64,000 bases of DNA from assembly GCA_949318235.1 (NCBI GenBank), contig OX439131.1:7404768-7468767 (forward strand). Direction: 5' to 3'. The first letter of the stretch is position 1, and each line of letters starts with the position of its first letter. The DNA comes from Ecdyonurus torrentis (Eukaryota; Arthropoda; Insecta; Ephemeroptera; Heptageniidae). Made by a program: the position numbers and the translations under genes. The notes under the pieces are model-generated. The model made no database searches. It saw only the letters and a program-made list of their open reading frames with translations, and was not told the DNA's origin. Positions 1-15,000 of this stretch are shown here, piece by piece.

Positions 1-1788
1 CTTTGCTTGACAATTATGCTATATAAATAAGACACTTTAAAAATACTTCAAAATGTTAATACGTTAAGTAAAGACACTGGCCATCACCTCAGAAGAATGA
101 AGATATAAATCACTTTGGCGAAGCTACTTTTAGTGTAAAGTGTAAGTAAGAAAAGAGTAAGCCAAGTGTTGTTGAAGATGATGAATGATGGCAGAAACAC
201 ACACGACCATTAGTTCCACAACATTATTTTTATTGGCACTTCTCTCATAATTTATCTTTACTATAACAAAAAGGTGAAGTTCACTATCGTATATATACAA
301 AGAACTTTATCTGTTATTTTTACATAAATAAAAATTGTAAAAATATATATTTATGGCAAGTCTCCAGAAAATTATTATTATTTGTATGAAAATTTTCAGT
401 TCAATTGAAAAATATTGTCATGTTTCCTGTTATACAATACAAGAACTTTTCATTGTTTTCCTTCGTATAAAATAATAATAATTGATAAAATTATTTTGTT
501 AAAGAAGAAATTTAATTGAGTTGTGCATTTGAACCATTTTTTCCTGATAATACCCTCATTGTATAACTTATAAAACTTCTCCGTAATAATTTTTTTATAT
601 ATAATTAGAGATTTGACGTCTTCAAGAATACGTTTCATGACGTATATGTAAATTTTAAAAATGTATAACAAAAGCCTTTCTGTTTTAAAAAGGTTTCAAG
701 TATTATAATGCATCATTAAAAGAAATTCATTGAAGCTGTATGTGTGCTATTGAAATTTTATTATAATATGAAATCTTTGTTAGTGAATTGAGTTAACAAC
801 GCAAAAGTTTATTTCAATTCTGTGTTAATTAAAAGCAAAGTAAATTTGGTTAATATCTACAAAGTAGATTGTAGGAAAATTTTCTGCATTGCAGATCTCT
901 TTTTATTATTATTATTTTTTAAATACAAGAAAAGAAAAACAAGCCAAAAAATATTAAAATACCAACTAAGAAATACAAAATAAGTCTATTTCCTTGTACA
1001 TATATTTTATTTACCACATAAAACTTATAAATTTATAACCAAGTTAAGCAATAAATTCTACCAATGTTTCTTATCTATAGTAGCGGCAATTTGTAATTAT
1101 ACCAGTTTTATAATAAGAAAATTAAATTATTGTTAGTAATATTACTGTGTCTTTAATGTAAGATACTTTTTAAGAAGTTTTGATTAAAAATATTGATAAA
1201 GATTTTACAAATTATTATTATTATTATTAGATGCCTAATTTTTTTTCAAGAAAGATTTATGATTTTTTCAAATTACTCTCCCTACGTTTGACTTTGAAGT
1301 CTTTATTTGTTGGTTGTTACAAATTTCAGTGACATTATCTCGTTTTGATTTTGAATAATAATAATAATAATAAAAAACTTGCATAAATTTCAGACATTAT
1401 AGGCCAGTTTTATATACCCAACTACGGTCACTACCCTACCCATATTCGATCTCAATCTGTTAACAAATTTTCTAACAATTTAAATTTAATCAGCGTTCCA
1501 TATTTAATGATACTTTTTTTTTATCTTATTTACTTTATAAAGTTAATGAAAATATTAACTACACAACAATCTGCTAATTATACTGTTACTGTACTATTAT
1601 AACATTTACGAATAAACATAATGTTCTCCGTATTTATGAATGTGTTTTTAATTCATTTGATTTCACGTTTCACGTCTTGACTGCGCTTTTTGACAAAAGT
1701 ATTTGTAGGAATAAAATAAAATACATTCTTATGCATGTAGTCTAGATTTTGTAAAATTGGATTGTCAATCCTCACAATGCCTAAATAA

Positions 1789-1825
<37 letters not shown>

Positions 1826-4800
1826 TACATATTTATTTATTTTTTTTAATTTATTTATTATTCACATAGGTTATACAAATAAAGTTTCTTAATATTTAAT
1901 GTAAGAATGAGAAATATCATTGTAAAGCCTAAACCTTGCCTTTTCAATCTGTGCTTTTTTGATTAATAAATATGATAATTTACTTATTTTCCTTTTGTTT
2001 AAGAAATGCCATTATTTAATTTATAAGATATTTTTAGTTATGAGTTTACTAAAATTTCATATTCGCACATTTATATTTCATTCTGTTTTTATTATTGCTT
2101 ATCCTAAGTGCATGTATTTATTTTTCTTTACTTATTGATTGATCGCATACAAACAATATTTAATTACCGATGCACGTTGTATGCAACAGGATACGTGTAT
2201 TGATTTTATGATATGAGTTTACTAAAATTTCATAATCACACATCTATATTTCACTCTGTTTTTATTATTGCTTATCCTAAGTAAATGTATTTATTTTTAT
2301 TGATTGATTGCATAAAAACAACATTTAAATGCCGTTGCACGTTGTATGCAACAGGACACGTGTGCTGTTCCAGTGATCCACTTTGACTTTAAGGCCACAA
2401 CTGTCTCACTCACTCAGTGGATTAATTGTCACAGCAAAGCACAGTATACAACATTATAGTGTTCTGTAGAGAAATCTTTATTCTGCTATATTTACGTCAT
2501 AACAATAAAAACTGTCATCTTTTAAGAAAACCACAATTTGATAAAGCAAAAAATATCAACTTTATTTATCTATCTAACCGTTTGTATAATATGATATAAA
2601 TTAAATCATTTTAAATTTCTGGGTTCAATGATTTAAATACGGGAAAAAAAATTAAAAAACACAATTATATTATTCAATATAGAAACCAATCTTGTTTTTA
2701 AATTGATTTTACATCTGTTTTTATAAATCGGATACGCAAACCAATTATATAAGCAAATTTATATTACGTATATTTAGTTAGCAAAATTAATTACATTCTA
2801 CGCTGTTAACATACGTTATTTGTTACAGTTTATATTACATATTGGTTACAAGATTATAGTAAATATAAAATTAAAATAATTCTGTTTATTTTTATAACGT
2901 TTATCAATTAAAAATATACTAATTATTATTAATTATTACATATATAAATAATATTATTTATTTTAGGATACCAAATCTATACAGTAAAAGAGAGAGTACC
3001 CATATGGATACTCATGAAATCTAAATTATTAATTATTGAAATGTGTAATTAATTATGTGTTATGTGTTTTCACACATAATTACACCTGCCCGCCTAAACT
3101 AATAAATATTATATTTACTCAATGAATTATATTATAAATTATAAAAGCTTGTATTTTATGCAATTATTGCTATATTAAAGTAACTCTCCAGATCAGATAG
3201 CATGCCTTTTTATTGAAGTAAAACCCTTTCTGAATCTGAATCTGAATTTTATTAAACACTAATAATGGGATTTCCAAAAATACAATTATTTTGTCCAAGT
3301 ACCCAATCGTGACGCCTTAAATATATAAGAAAATTTTTAGCTTATTTAACCCGCAACACTTTGTGTATTGAATTTCACTAGTCATGACGTCAGCAATAGT
3401 GCGTTTTGCATATTTTACAATTTTTTTTGAGCTCTATTGCAGAGTTACATTTGGATAATAATGAAATTTGATAATGTTACTGAGTGTCCCATTTTGTATC
3501 AATTGAAATAAAAGTACATATTGTTAGGTCTGGAGAGTAGCTCTAAGTACCTAGTGTATATTATTTATATGTTTATAGTCAACATAATAAAAGTGTGTCA
3601 CCTTCCAATACAATATGATATTTATGTTGAACGGTCTCTAGATATTATACCAACTTATATTAAAGAGTAAATTGAAAAATATAAGCTCTTGTTTGTTTTC
3701 CCCCTTGTGCTCCGCATTGAGGTCACTTTATCACGTGATCTGACCTCTACATCCTTGCAAACTTTATAGAGGTAGGTTAGTATCCACATTCTCGCTATAT
3801 ACGTAAATTATTTAGAAATACAGGAATTTATATCATGTCCATAAAATACGAGGTAATTTTCCTCACGAGAGCACTATACAAACTCTGCAATATGACAATG
3901 TAATCAATATTGTTTTTACAGTTCAATTTTCATCAGTAATGACAAAATACACTAAAAATTGGAATTTTTATTATAATCTGATTTGAGAAATTTTCAATTT
4001 TAAAATAAATGTATTTTAATTAACATAAAAATTCTTGTTACATATAATTGTTGGCTAGTATGTGCTGGAAACTTCAAATTCCATGCAATTATTTTGTGTT
4101 AAATATACTTTTGAATCATGAGATAAAGATGTTTTCTATCTACCAACCTATATCATTAAAACTATTTTTGTGCACAAAAAAAAATTGAAGTGCTACAGTG
4201 TTGAGTTGAGACTGGCTGTCAAGAGTTGAGAGTCTTGTTTGGTAAATGAGCGAAACAGCAAATTATTTCTATTGTGAGAATTTTAACTCATCTCATTTTT
4301 GAGAAAATAAAATGTCAGAAACAAATTCATAATTTTAATATCTTTTACAAAAGTTTAAAATGAACTTTAACTTTATAACTTTTCATGATATGCGTATTAA
4401 AATGATTTTTCAACTTTCTTGTAAACACTAAAAACAACATTAGATTAACTACTTCACTCTATAACAAAATTTCAATGATTTTACAAAATTAATTTCTACG
4501 GTATTAATTTTACGAAGTTTCCAAGCATCATATTATTATAAAAGTTTAATATTAAGAAAAACTAAACTAAAACTGTTGTTTATTTGTTATTTATTTTTGA
4601 TATCATTTCTTGAAATGTAGGTCTGTATAGTTCTTACAGTACTTCACCTGGTTACATAATAAAACGTAACAAGCTATAAAAGCGAGCCTGTAACATTTTC
4701 TTTCAGTAATATATTTTTATTAGTTTTCTTGCAATATATGTATTTTATTGTTGTACATAGTAATTGACTTAATCGATCTTTATACTGCAACATCAACAAC

Positions 4801-4970
4801 AAAAAACACATTATAATTAAAACGTCTGTTTTTAACGTTCAAGTACTATAATTTACAGCTACATATACGAAGAAACTTGTTTATAAGATAGAGTAAATTA
4901 CGTCAATTATAATATCTATTATGCAGTTGTATGGTTTTCACACTAGTATTATGACGTGATAAAATTGTAA
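1..4970. other. AT-rich intergenic DNA, no gene seen
   Basis: No convincing exon on either strand; open frames are short and low-complexity. Contents noted: a poly-T run at 1791-1822, a tandem duplication at 2040-2365, a TGACGTCA palindrome at 3385-3392 and an interrupted palindrome with a CACGTG core at 3719-3748. The stretch could be a long intron or 3' flank of a neighbouring gene. Confidence 0.6.
2040..2365. repeat. Tandem duplication, period about 173 bp
   Basis: Two head-to-tail copies, 2040-2212 and 2213 to about 2365. Both begin ATGAGTTTACTAAAATTTCA and both contain CTGTTTTTATTATTGCTTAT and later GCACGTTGTATGCAACAGGA. Copies differ by scattered substitutions and short indels, so the duplication is not recent. 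The second copy ends in an ACACGTGT E-box-like core. No coding potential. Confidence 0.85.
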
Positions 4971-4997
4971 CGTCTACTTGAGGCGACTTTCTGGCAG

Positions 4998-5300
4998 CCG
5001 CACTACGGTGGTGATTCATATCCTGCAGTGTATGCAACCAGTTGGGTACATACGTCATGCGGGTGGACGGCATACCACTTCAGCAGGCGCATTACGTAAG
5101 CATGTACTCTTTTTTTTCGTTTAATATCATCGTAAATTATTAAATATAAATCAGTACTATTATAAAACTAAATTAACGATTTGTATAGGCAACCCGCAAC
5201 CACAATATGTTATCTTTATGGGAAACAATCGGGCCGTCGCTGCCCCGTTCTTAAACTTTTGTCCAAAGCTGTACGTGAAGTTTTATATTGCGTTTTGTAA
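4998..5300 (+). other. Candidate two-exon spliced tail (orphan)
   Basis: Two GC-richer islands in AT-rich DNA. The first (4998-5095) follows CTGGCAG and ends at a GTAAGC donor; the second (5189 on) follows TTGTATAG. Spliced, one frame gives about 69 residues with segments PHYGGDSYPAVYATSWVHTS and QPATTICYLYGKQSG, ending at TAA 5298-5300. AATAAA overlaps that stop (5300-5305). A second frame is also open across the junction (segment NPQPQYVIFMGNNRAV), so the coding frame is ambiguous. No family was recognised and no upstream exon was found. It could be the 3' end of an unknown gene, a long non-coding RNA, or chance. Confidence 0.3.
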
Positions 5301-6039
5301 ATAAAGTACTTAGGTTTAAATAATGAGGTAAACGATATAAGGAAAGAAACGTATGCTAAAAACTAAAAAAAAAAAAAAAAAAAAAAAAAACTAGTAGTCT
5401 CTCTCTCTCTCTCTCTTTCTGTTTCTGTTTTATTTATTACAGCATACTGTGGAGAAGTTATGTGTAAAATTAGAAATTACTACCATAAATTAATAAATTT
5501 TAATAAAATGTTATATAAAGACACGATGAAAATAGCGTCACAGAGTAAATTAAGACTATATTTTTGAAGTATAAAATAGTGTATTGATTAAAATTTTGAA
5601 ATTGTTTATAAAATATTAGTGGTTAGCCATAGAAATCTTTTCTAACACATCAGAATATAAAGTAGTATATTCTGTATACAGTATGTGTAACTATATATTA
5701 TGGCTACCTATGTTATATACATAGAAGCAAGGCATTCATGTGTGCACAATTCCATGGTGTGAGCACGTTTACCTAACTCATATCAACATAGTACAGCAAC
5801 GTCAATAAAAATTTCCAACATATAGCACGTGATCCCATATATCGTAGTTCAATTCTCAGTACTGTAGTAATATTTAGTAATAAAAGTAACTTTTTTTAAG
5901 CACAGAAAAAAAAAGCCTAGTGAGCTAAATTTCAATAGATCAGAATTTTTACTGTTCGTATAAGTATAGAAAAATAAAAAAGTATTGACAAAACTCTACA
6001 GAGTGTTCTATGCAATCAAGTAACAAACAATGTTAAAAA

Positions 6040-6096
<57 letters not shown>

Positions 6097-7735
6097 AGCA
6101 CTTATTCAGAATAATAAAACATATCACAAGGACACTGTAGACCAATCCATATAAATTCAACTCAATAATGTTATTTTATGTAGAAAAAAGCACCATCCAT
6201 AAGACTTAAACTAGAAAAAAATGTAACTTGAAATTATATAATTTATTATTAAAAATATTAAAATATAAAGGAAAGTCATTAATTAATTATGTTTAATTTT
6301 TTGCAACATTATTATACCGTAGGTATAGTGAGTTGATAATATAGCGTGCTAGTATTGCATGGGTTGTGCACAATTCATATACATTTTTCAAGTTTTAATT
6401 TTCTAATATATTTTTCTACGTTGTTGTTTGCTTATAAGAACGTTTTTAGTTTGAGCATAATTAATTCATATATTTCTTGCATAAAAGCTATTTACTTATT
6501 TAAAGAAATTATATTAAAATATCGCAATATTTCTGTATTCGATGCTTTTTCAATTTCTATGATACTTTTGTGGTGATGACTTTGTCTTTTAATTAATGTT
6601 TTTAAAACTATGAAGTATTTTTCTATTTATCAAAATTTTGCTATTTGACTACTAAAAATTTATAAAACTCCCCATTTGATTATGTACTGAATTACATGTA
6701 CTTTTCAAAGGAATTTAGTATACTGTATTTCTCAGAAGTTGTTGAGTTGTTGTAAAAATAATAAATAATAATTCGAGGAAAAATAGCATGAACTCAATTT
6801 AAAATAAAGTGACAATGAATACGTTCAATTTTAAAATTGACAACTTGGAAAATGTGTTTGGGAGAGAATGATAGCTAGGTTTGACTTTGCTGAAGCTTCC
6901 AATGAAGCGCCCATTTGTGTTTGTCTGAATGCGTGGGTAGACGTTCTCTCGTTTTCTCGTTCGCCATTGATGGAAATTACTCTCATTAACATTGACATGG
7001 CTACCAAGACTGTCCATCTTATAGAATATATATCAACATTGTCTAATATATTCAAGGTCTTTTTCTTTGTTACTACTTTTCTACCATACCGCAATTACTT
7101 GTTAAACTTAAGTTGGGAAAAAAATCAATAACGTATATTAAAAAAATCTATTTCTTTCATTTTTTATATAGTATTTGATTCTAAAATGAAAAAGTTATCA
7201 TGTATATTTAATATATTCCGTTATTACTAACTTATAGTTGGAAAGTCTAATTGAATACGAGTTATGTTTTGAATACATAATTATGTCAGTTCGTAAACAA
7301 TACCCATATTATATAATAATAGCAATTTTTAAATAATGCTTAATTTTGTAATGTATCTAACGAGACAATGAAAAGTTTAAATAATAAAATTTAAATTAAG
7401 CCTAAAAAGCACATTATATGAATTCCATATGGCGTATCTATCAATATTGTTATTGCCCTAAAATTCTTCTACCATATGTTTGAAATGATTATTATATATA
7501 ATTATACATAAAACGTCCTTATATTGTTATTACCATTTAAAATCAATTAGGTATCTATAATGATTGATTTTTATAAGATTATCTTGATGTAAACACATAA
7601 AATACGACAAACTATTGTAAAGTCGTTACATATAGTGGTGACATGAGACAACATGCCATTGACGCCGTCAAAATCTTTCCAAACAAGAGTTTTCTAGGAC
7701 AAATTTAAGTTTGAAGGTAAAAAAATAAGACTTAC
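5300..7735. other. AT-rich DNA with microsatellites, no firm gene
   Basis: Contains a poly-A run (about 5366-5390) next to a short CT repeat, a (GA)n microsatellite at 6043-6091, and a slightly GC-richer stretch at 6830-7030. That stretch has open frames on both strands (72-87 codons) but no recognisable protein and no clear splice pair, so I do not call a gene there. Confidence 0.5.
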
Positions 7736-7787
7736 CAGTATCTAAAGCCTTAATTTCAGGGCCGTCATCCCTGAAGGTGCTGACCAT
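7736..7787 (-). CDS. Possible first coding exon of an unidentified gene
   Basis: Read on the minus strand, an ATG at 7787 in a good context (CACCGCC before ATGG) opens a 17-codon frame, MVSTFRDDGPEIKALDT, ending one base into a glycine codon at a strong donor (GTAAGT at 7735 downwards). A plausible acceptor (CCCTACAG) lies upstream at about 7918, so the exon may be 7736-7917 with a short 5'UTR. The island is much richer in G+C than its surroundings. No continuation exon was recognised between 1 and 7735, so the rest may lie outside the window. The family is unknown to me. Chance is possible because the frame is short. Confidence 0.4.
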
Positions 7788-7917
7788 GGCGGTGAAGGAA
7801 GATTATAGTCTTCCAATTGCACCTCCTGGCGCCTCCCTGCACCACTGGTTACTGACTAACGCTTCTACTCGGGTCGATACGCACACAACGAAATAATACG
7901 AACTTTACCGAATATCA

Positions 7918-9489
7918 CTGTAGGGTAAAAAGTATACTCTTATTTTTTTTTCTACAGAATACTCCAGAGGAAATTATAATAATATATAATTTTCATATCT
8001 TATAATAATAAAGTCAATGCAAGAAAATTATTGTATATAAAAAAAATCATTCGATGTAAATATTTTCAGCTTTATCATTTATCTTACTTTTAACTACTGT
8101 CTACTTTAGTTTATATTTGAAATTGTCATACAGGCAAATATGTGTTGTTGACGTCATCCCATCTATTGTGATAGGAAATATAATTGTCTTTAATTACACG
8201 TGTACCTGTTGCTGACACGTATACTTTATTATAAATAAAACACACTGTCCTTCTAGATTACTAATTAATTATCTCTATAATTAAGGGTGTAAAATTGAGG
8301 GATATAAATTATATTACTGACTAATTATATTCTATCAAGCTCTGGTTTTATAAATCACCTGCAATTAATTACAAATATTTCAGGCAAAAAATATATATTG
8401 AATTGCTCTCTCATAAAGAATATAAAACGAACTATTTATATATTCTGTATATATCAAACTTTTTAAAATTTTAATCTTATTTTAATGAGCTTAAAAATGA
8501 AAACGTTTTCCTGCTCTTCTCATTCTTGAAGTATAAATGTCTACGCAGATTTTTTTTTCATCTTTCAGTAAAACGATTACGTTGTAGAAATGTTCAGTGA
8601 TGGGAAAAGTATTTTAAAGGGAAAGTTCTCAGATTTGGAAGTTCATAAAATTATTAAATGATAATTTGAGTAACAATATATGAAATTACAATAATTTCTG
8701 TGAAATGATGATAAACACTTCGTTTATATTACCTTTATATAAGACACTGGACTTTTCATTTGCTGTTGTCATGATGTAACTCAGGATTGTTATTATGGTG
8801 CCTTGTTTATAACATTTATTTATTTTTTAATTTAAATAGCTATGTTATTTATACAAACTTCAACGTTATCGAAGACTGTATGTAACCTGTAATATTTGTA
8901 TGGCTTCTTCCTTCCTCAGACTTACTGCCTCTTGACCAAGTGGCGGTCAAGAGGCAATAGGCCTGAGGAAAAAAACAGACAAGTATATAATATAGTGTAT
9001 AAAGTCTTCTAATACATTAACAGTTGGTGTAAATAACATAGTCATATTATGTAAATTTAAAAAACAACCACTGTATATTTATTGAAAGGGTTTGGCTTTC
9101 GTGTTGTATTTATTGTTTTTAATATACATACGTAAAAGAGTCAATTTGTCAATTTTAGTGTACGTATGTACATTAACATCATTGAATGTTATGTTTTTCA
9201 CATCTAAATTGAATGGTATATGTAATAATAAAATACAACGTAATTTTAAATATACATTGAGGGAAAAAATTAATATATTATTAAATTTCTATATTCCTAA
9301 AAAAATAAGTTTTTATAAAAAGCATTAACTATGACCTATGACAAATCTACAAGGTAATTAGTTAAATCGAATTATATTAGCTATAAAGAAGATGCAGGAA
9401 ATTCGAGGCTAATTCTTTTAATTTTATTTCCTTTCTTATTTACCTTGCGTGACTCACAGTAAAGCTTTTTTTTTTTTTTTTTTTTTTTT
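7918..9489. other. AT-rich intergenic DNA
   Basis: No exon-like sequence. Notable items are a TGACGTCA at 8149-8156, a compact hairpin at 8912-8970, and a 25-30 bp fragment near 9081-9110 (GAAAGGGTTTGGCTTTCGTG) that matches the end of the tRNA-like repeat found at 44.1-44.8 kb. Confidence 0.5.
8912..8970. repeat. 59 bp near-perfect hairpin
   Basis: The arms TTCCTCAG...CTCTTGACC and GGTCAAGAGG...CTGAGGAA pair over 26 bp with about three mismatches around a 7-base loop (AAGTGGC). The arms are GC-richer than the flanks. It could be a tiny inverted-repeat element or a short hairpin RNA. It is shorter than most miRNA precursors. Confidence 0.6.
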
Positions 9490-9625
9490 TACTCGCACTC
9501 AGCTGCTGTATAAATCTGCCCGCATGGCCCGTGATTGCGGCTATTGATTCTAACTTGTCACGACTTTTCAGCCGTCCATCAACCCTCTCCACTCACAATC
9601 AACCCAACTGTAGGCTCATCGTTAA
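9490..9625. promoter_or_regulatory. GC-richer island with TATA-like and CAGCTG motifs
   Basis: A local rise in G+C between long AT runs. It holds CTGTATAAATC on the plus strand, a CAGCTG E-box near 9500 and, on the minus strand, a possible donor (GCGA then GTAAAA). It could be a promoter or non-coding first exon for the minus-strand exon at 7787, or an enhancer. The orientation is not fixed by the sequence. Confidence 0.25.
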
Positions 9626-11992
<2,367 letters not shown>

Positions 11993-12075
11993 TTAATATC
12001 CAGCAAGCTCAGCAAAAGTGCTATCCATTTCATCCGCCATCGACTTGTATCTGTCCTTGTTGGTTCCCAACTCAT
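11993..12075 (-). CDS. Tm2: Tropomyosin alternative last exon 9B
   Basis: An 83 bp exon with acceptor CCACAG. It encodes [20 protein letters not shown] followed by FAELAGY and a TAA at 11993-11995. Its length and phase equal those of exon 9A (12573-12655), so exon 8 can splice to either. Use of 9A with its own AATAAA (minus strand, 12509-12514) gives a shorter transcript; skipping it gives 9B. The C-terminal 27 residues form the head-to-tail overlap and troponin-T contact, so the choice alters filament behaviour (family knowledge). Confidence 0.93.
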
Positions 12076-15000
12076 CTGTGGAACAGGAACAACATTTTGG
12101 GTGTACAAGCAGCTTTTTGTATGTTCTTCAAGATTATTTTTTTTATATATTATATTTAACAAAAAATATATAAAAAAATAGAAAGGCGTGGTTAAAAAAA
12201 TAGTGAAGAAGTAAAAGGATGCGACAACAGTTACGTTAAAAAAAAATTACAGTTGATTATTACCCACACACGATATTTTTTTTAAACTAGCTGAGTCAAT
12301 AATGAGATATTATTTTGCTTATTTTGCACATGAAACATAGAAAAAATATATATGAAATTTGTTAACATAAAAAAGAAGGCAGATAGAACAACAAAATAAT
12401 AATATATATATATATTTTTTTTTTTGATGAGAGCTAGAGAGATAGAGACAGGACATAGAAGAGAAAGTAAGTGTGCAGAAAAAAAATGTGTGTGACTGAG
12501 CTTATTTTTTTATTATTATTATTATAAATAAGAGAGTTTGAGGCGAGTTGAGGCGAGCGAGGGTTTTTAGTTTTAGTAGCCAGTAAGTTCAGAGAAGGTC
12601 TGGTCCAGATCATCACAGATAGACTTGTATTTCTCCTTCTCATGGAACAGATCGTCTGTAAAGAAAGGGTTAGATTTCATCAGTGCAATGTTGTGCAGTA
12701 GCAGCAGCCAAAACAAACAAAATTAAGTCACCATGTTAATATATATATAAAAAATATTAACCTTTTTAATTTTATTAAAATACAAAAGTAATTAAAAATA
12801 CCATTAGATAAAATGATTTTTTTTATTCCTCTTGTATTTTATTTTAACTTTTAAAACGATTATATTTTTTAATACGTAACAAGGTAAAGTATAAGAGAGT
12901 TTATTATAAAAAATATGAAGTTTGAACAATAAATTAAAAAATTAATATTTTCGCGCAACAAGCACAAAAAAAGTATATTAAATAGCGCGTTTGTTTTATT
13001 TTCTGTGTGTAAAGCACATGAAAATGAGACACACAAGAATACAAAAATTTAACAAATAAAAATATAAAATACATCTTATTATTATTAAAATAATAATAAT
13101 ACTGCCAACATAAAAAAATACATCTTTGCATGCATGATAATGTTATAAAAATATTTAATTAAAAAAATACGAGTTCAATATAACTACTAAAATTAGAAGT
13201 CACTTAAGAAAAATATCAATATTTGTTATCTTCGTTATTATTGGATATTTTTGACACTATTTTTGATTGAGTATTGATGTTGAGTTTTAGAAGGTAACAA
13301 AAAAATATATAAAATATATTTCTACCACGACTTCTGCGTGACGTCAGAACGTGATTGAATCACAGCAGCTTGACGTCATCATGATTAGACATTAAAACAA
13401 ATAAGAAAAAAAAAGAAGAAGAAGTAACGAAAAATATAAATAAATGAGAACAAAAAACACAGTTTAAAGTATAACAATTTGATGCAGCAATATTTCATAT
13501 TATTATTATTTACGACGAAATGTATCATCAATTTATTTTCTTATATAAAAAAGCAGAAAAAGCATGTTATTATATTTTTTTAGTATCAATAATTATTATT
13601 TTTTTAATTAAAAGAAGAAGAAATTTTATTAGTTTAATTATTCTAAATAATATGTTTATCAAAAAAATTAAAAATTATGACGATACTCATAGTATTCGTA
13701 GGGAATGGTTTTGTATATTTATGAATGTACTTTTCTAAAAGTATAGTAGATTTTGGAAAATTTCAGATTTTTTTTTTAAAGCTATCTTTTAAGGGAGTAG
13801 GGGACCAACGTTGGCCACTAGACTAAACTTTCCTCGTCAAAAAAATCTGAAATTTTGTACAATGATACTTCAGCTTGAGACAATTTCAAATATATAAAAA
13901 AAATTGGGGGGTCACCGTGCAAATTAATTGTATATGATTTTTTGAAATTTTAAGCCCATAAGGCCCAATGTTAATTTCAATAAAAAAAATTTTGGGACGG
14001 TCAAACATCGGGAAATTTTTATCACGGCTAGGTGTGACCCTTAGCTACACAATGACACCAAATTTAGACCCAAAACACTTCTAGTTTTTAGATATAAGGT
14101 CGGTACCCTACTCCCTTAAGACGCAAAAAAAAAAGGAAGATATAAATAGAATCTTTTTTGAATCTTTTAAAAAATAAAATGGAATGATCGCATGAAATGA
14201 CGAATGGCGCAGTAGGTAATATTTTGGAAGTATCTTTCTGGAAGATTGTTACCTTCCAGCCTGTCAACCTCCTTCTGCAGCTTCTTCACCGACTTCTCGG
14301 CGTACTCGGCGCGAGCTTCCGCCTGAAAGAACAAGTCACAAAACAAAGTCACATCTCGTTCCATTAACAGCAAACTCAACAAATTTACTAATTAATACTG
14401 ACAAATTATATTTAAAATATTTAATAAACGTTACAGCAGTGGTGCAATAACTGCAATTCAAGAATAAAAGTTACCTATAACTATATAGGACATAGGGTGT
14501 TATGCACCCATTCCCAGTAATCGCATATTAAAATGCAACTTTATTATTTCAAGAATAAGTTTTTTTTTGTGTTTTTTTTTTTTTAATTTAGTCACTAACC
14601 TCCTTTAGCTTGACAGTAAGGGTCTTGATTTGGCGCTTGTACTCCTCCACTCGCTGGTTGGCCTATAAATATAATAATAATGTATATTAGAACATGTACC
14701 AAAGAACACGATTTATTTCTAGTATTATATATGTAGATTCTCTTTTATATTTTATTACTCAATACAGACGACTACACTATCTACTTTTAACCATATCTTA
14801 TAATAATAAATTTAAAAAGTTATTGGTTATATCTTAAAATCTCAGTCTATAGAAATTTTATGGTATTAAATAGTTTTTTGGCATATTGCCCTTTCATATC
14901 TATGACTATGATAATGCATTTTATATCAATATAATAATAATTAGATTTTCAATTTACCTTCTCTTCAGATACTTCAAGAGATTTCAAGCTGTTTCCGACG

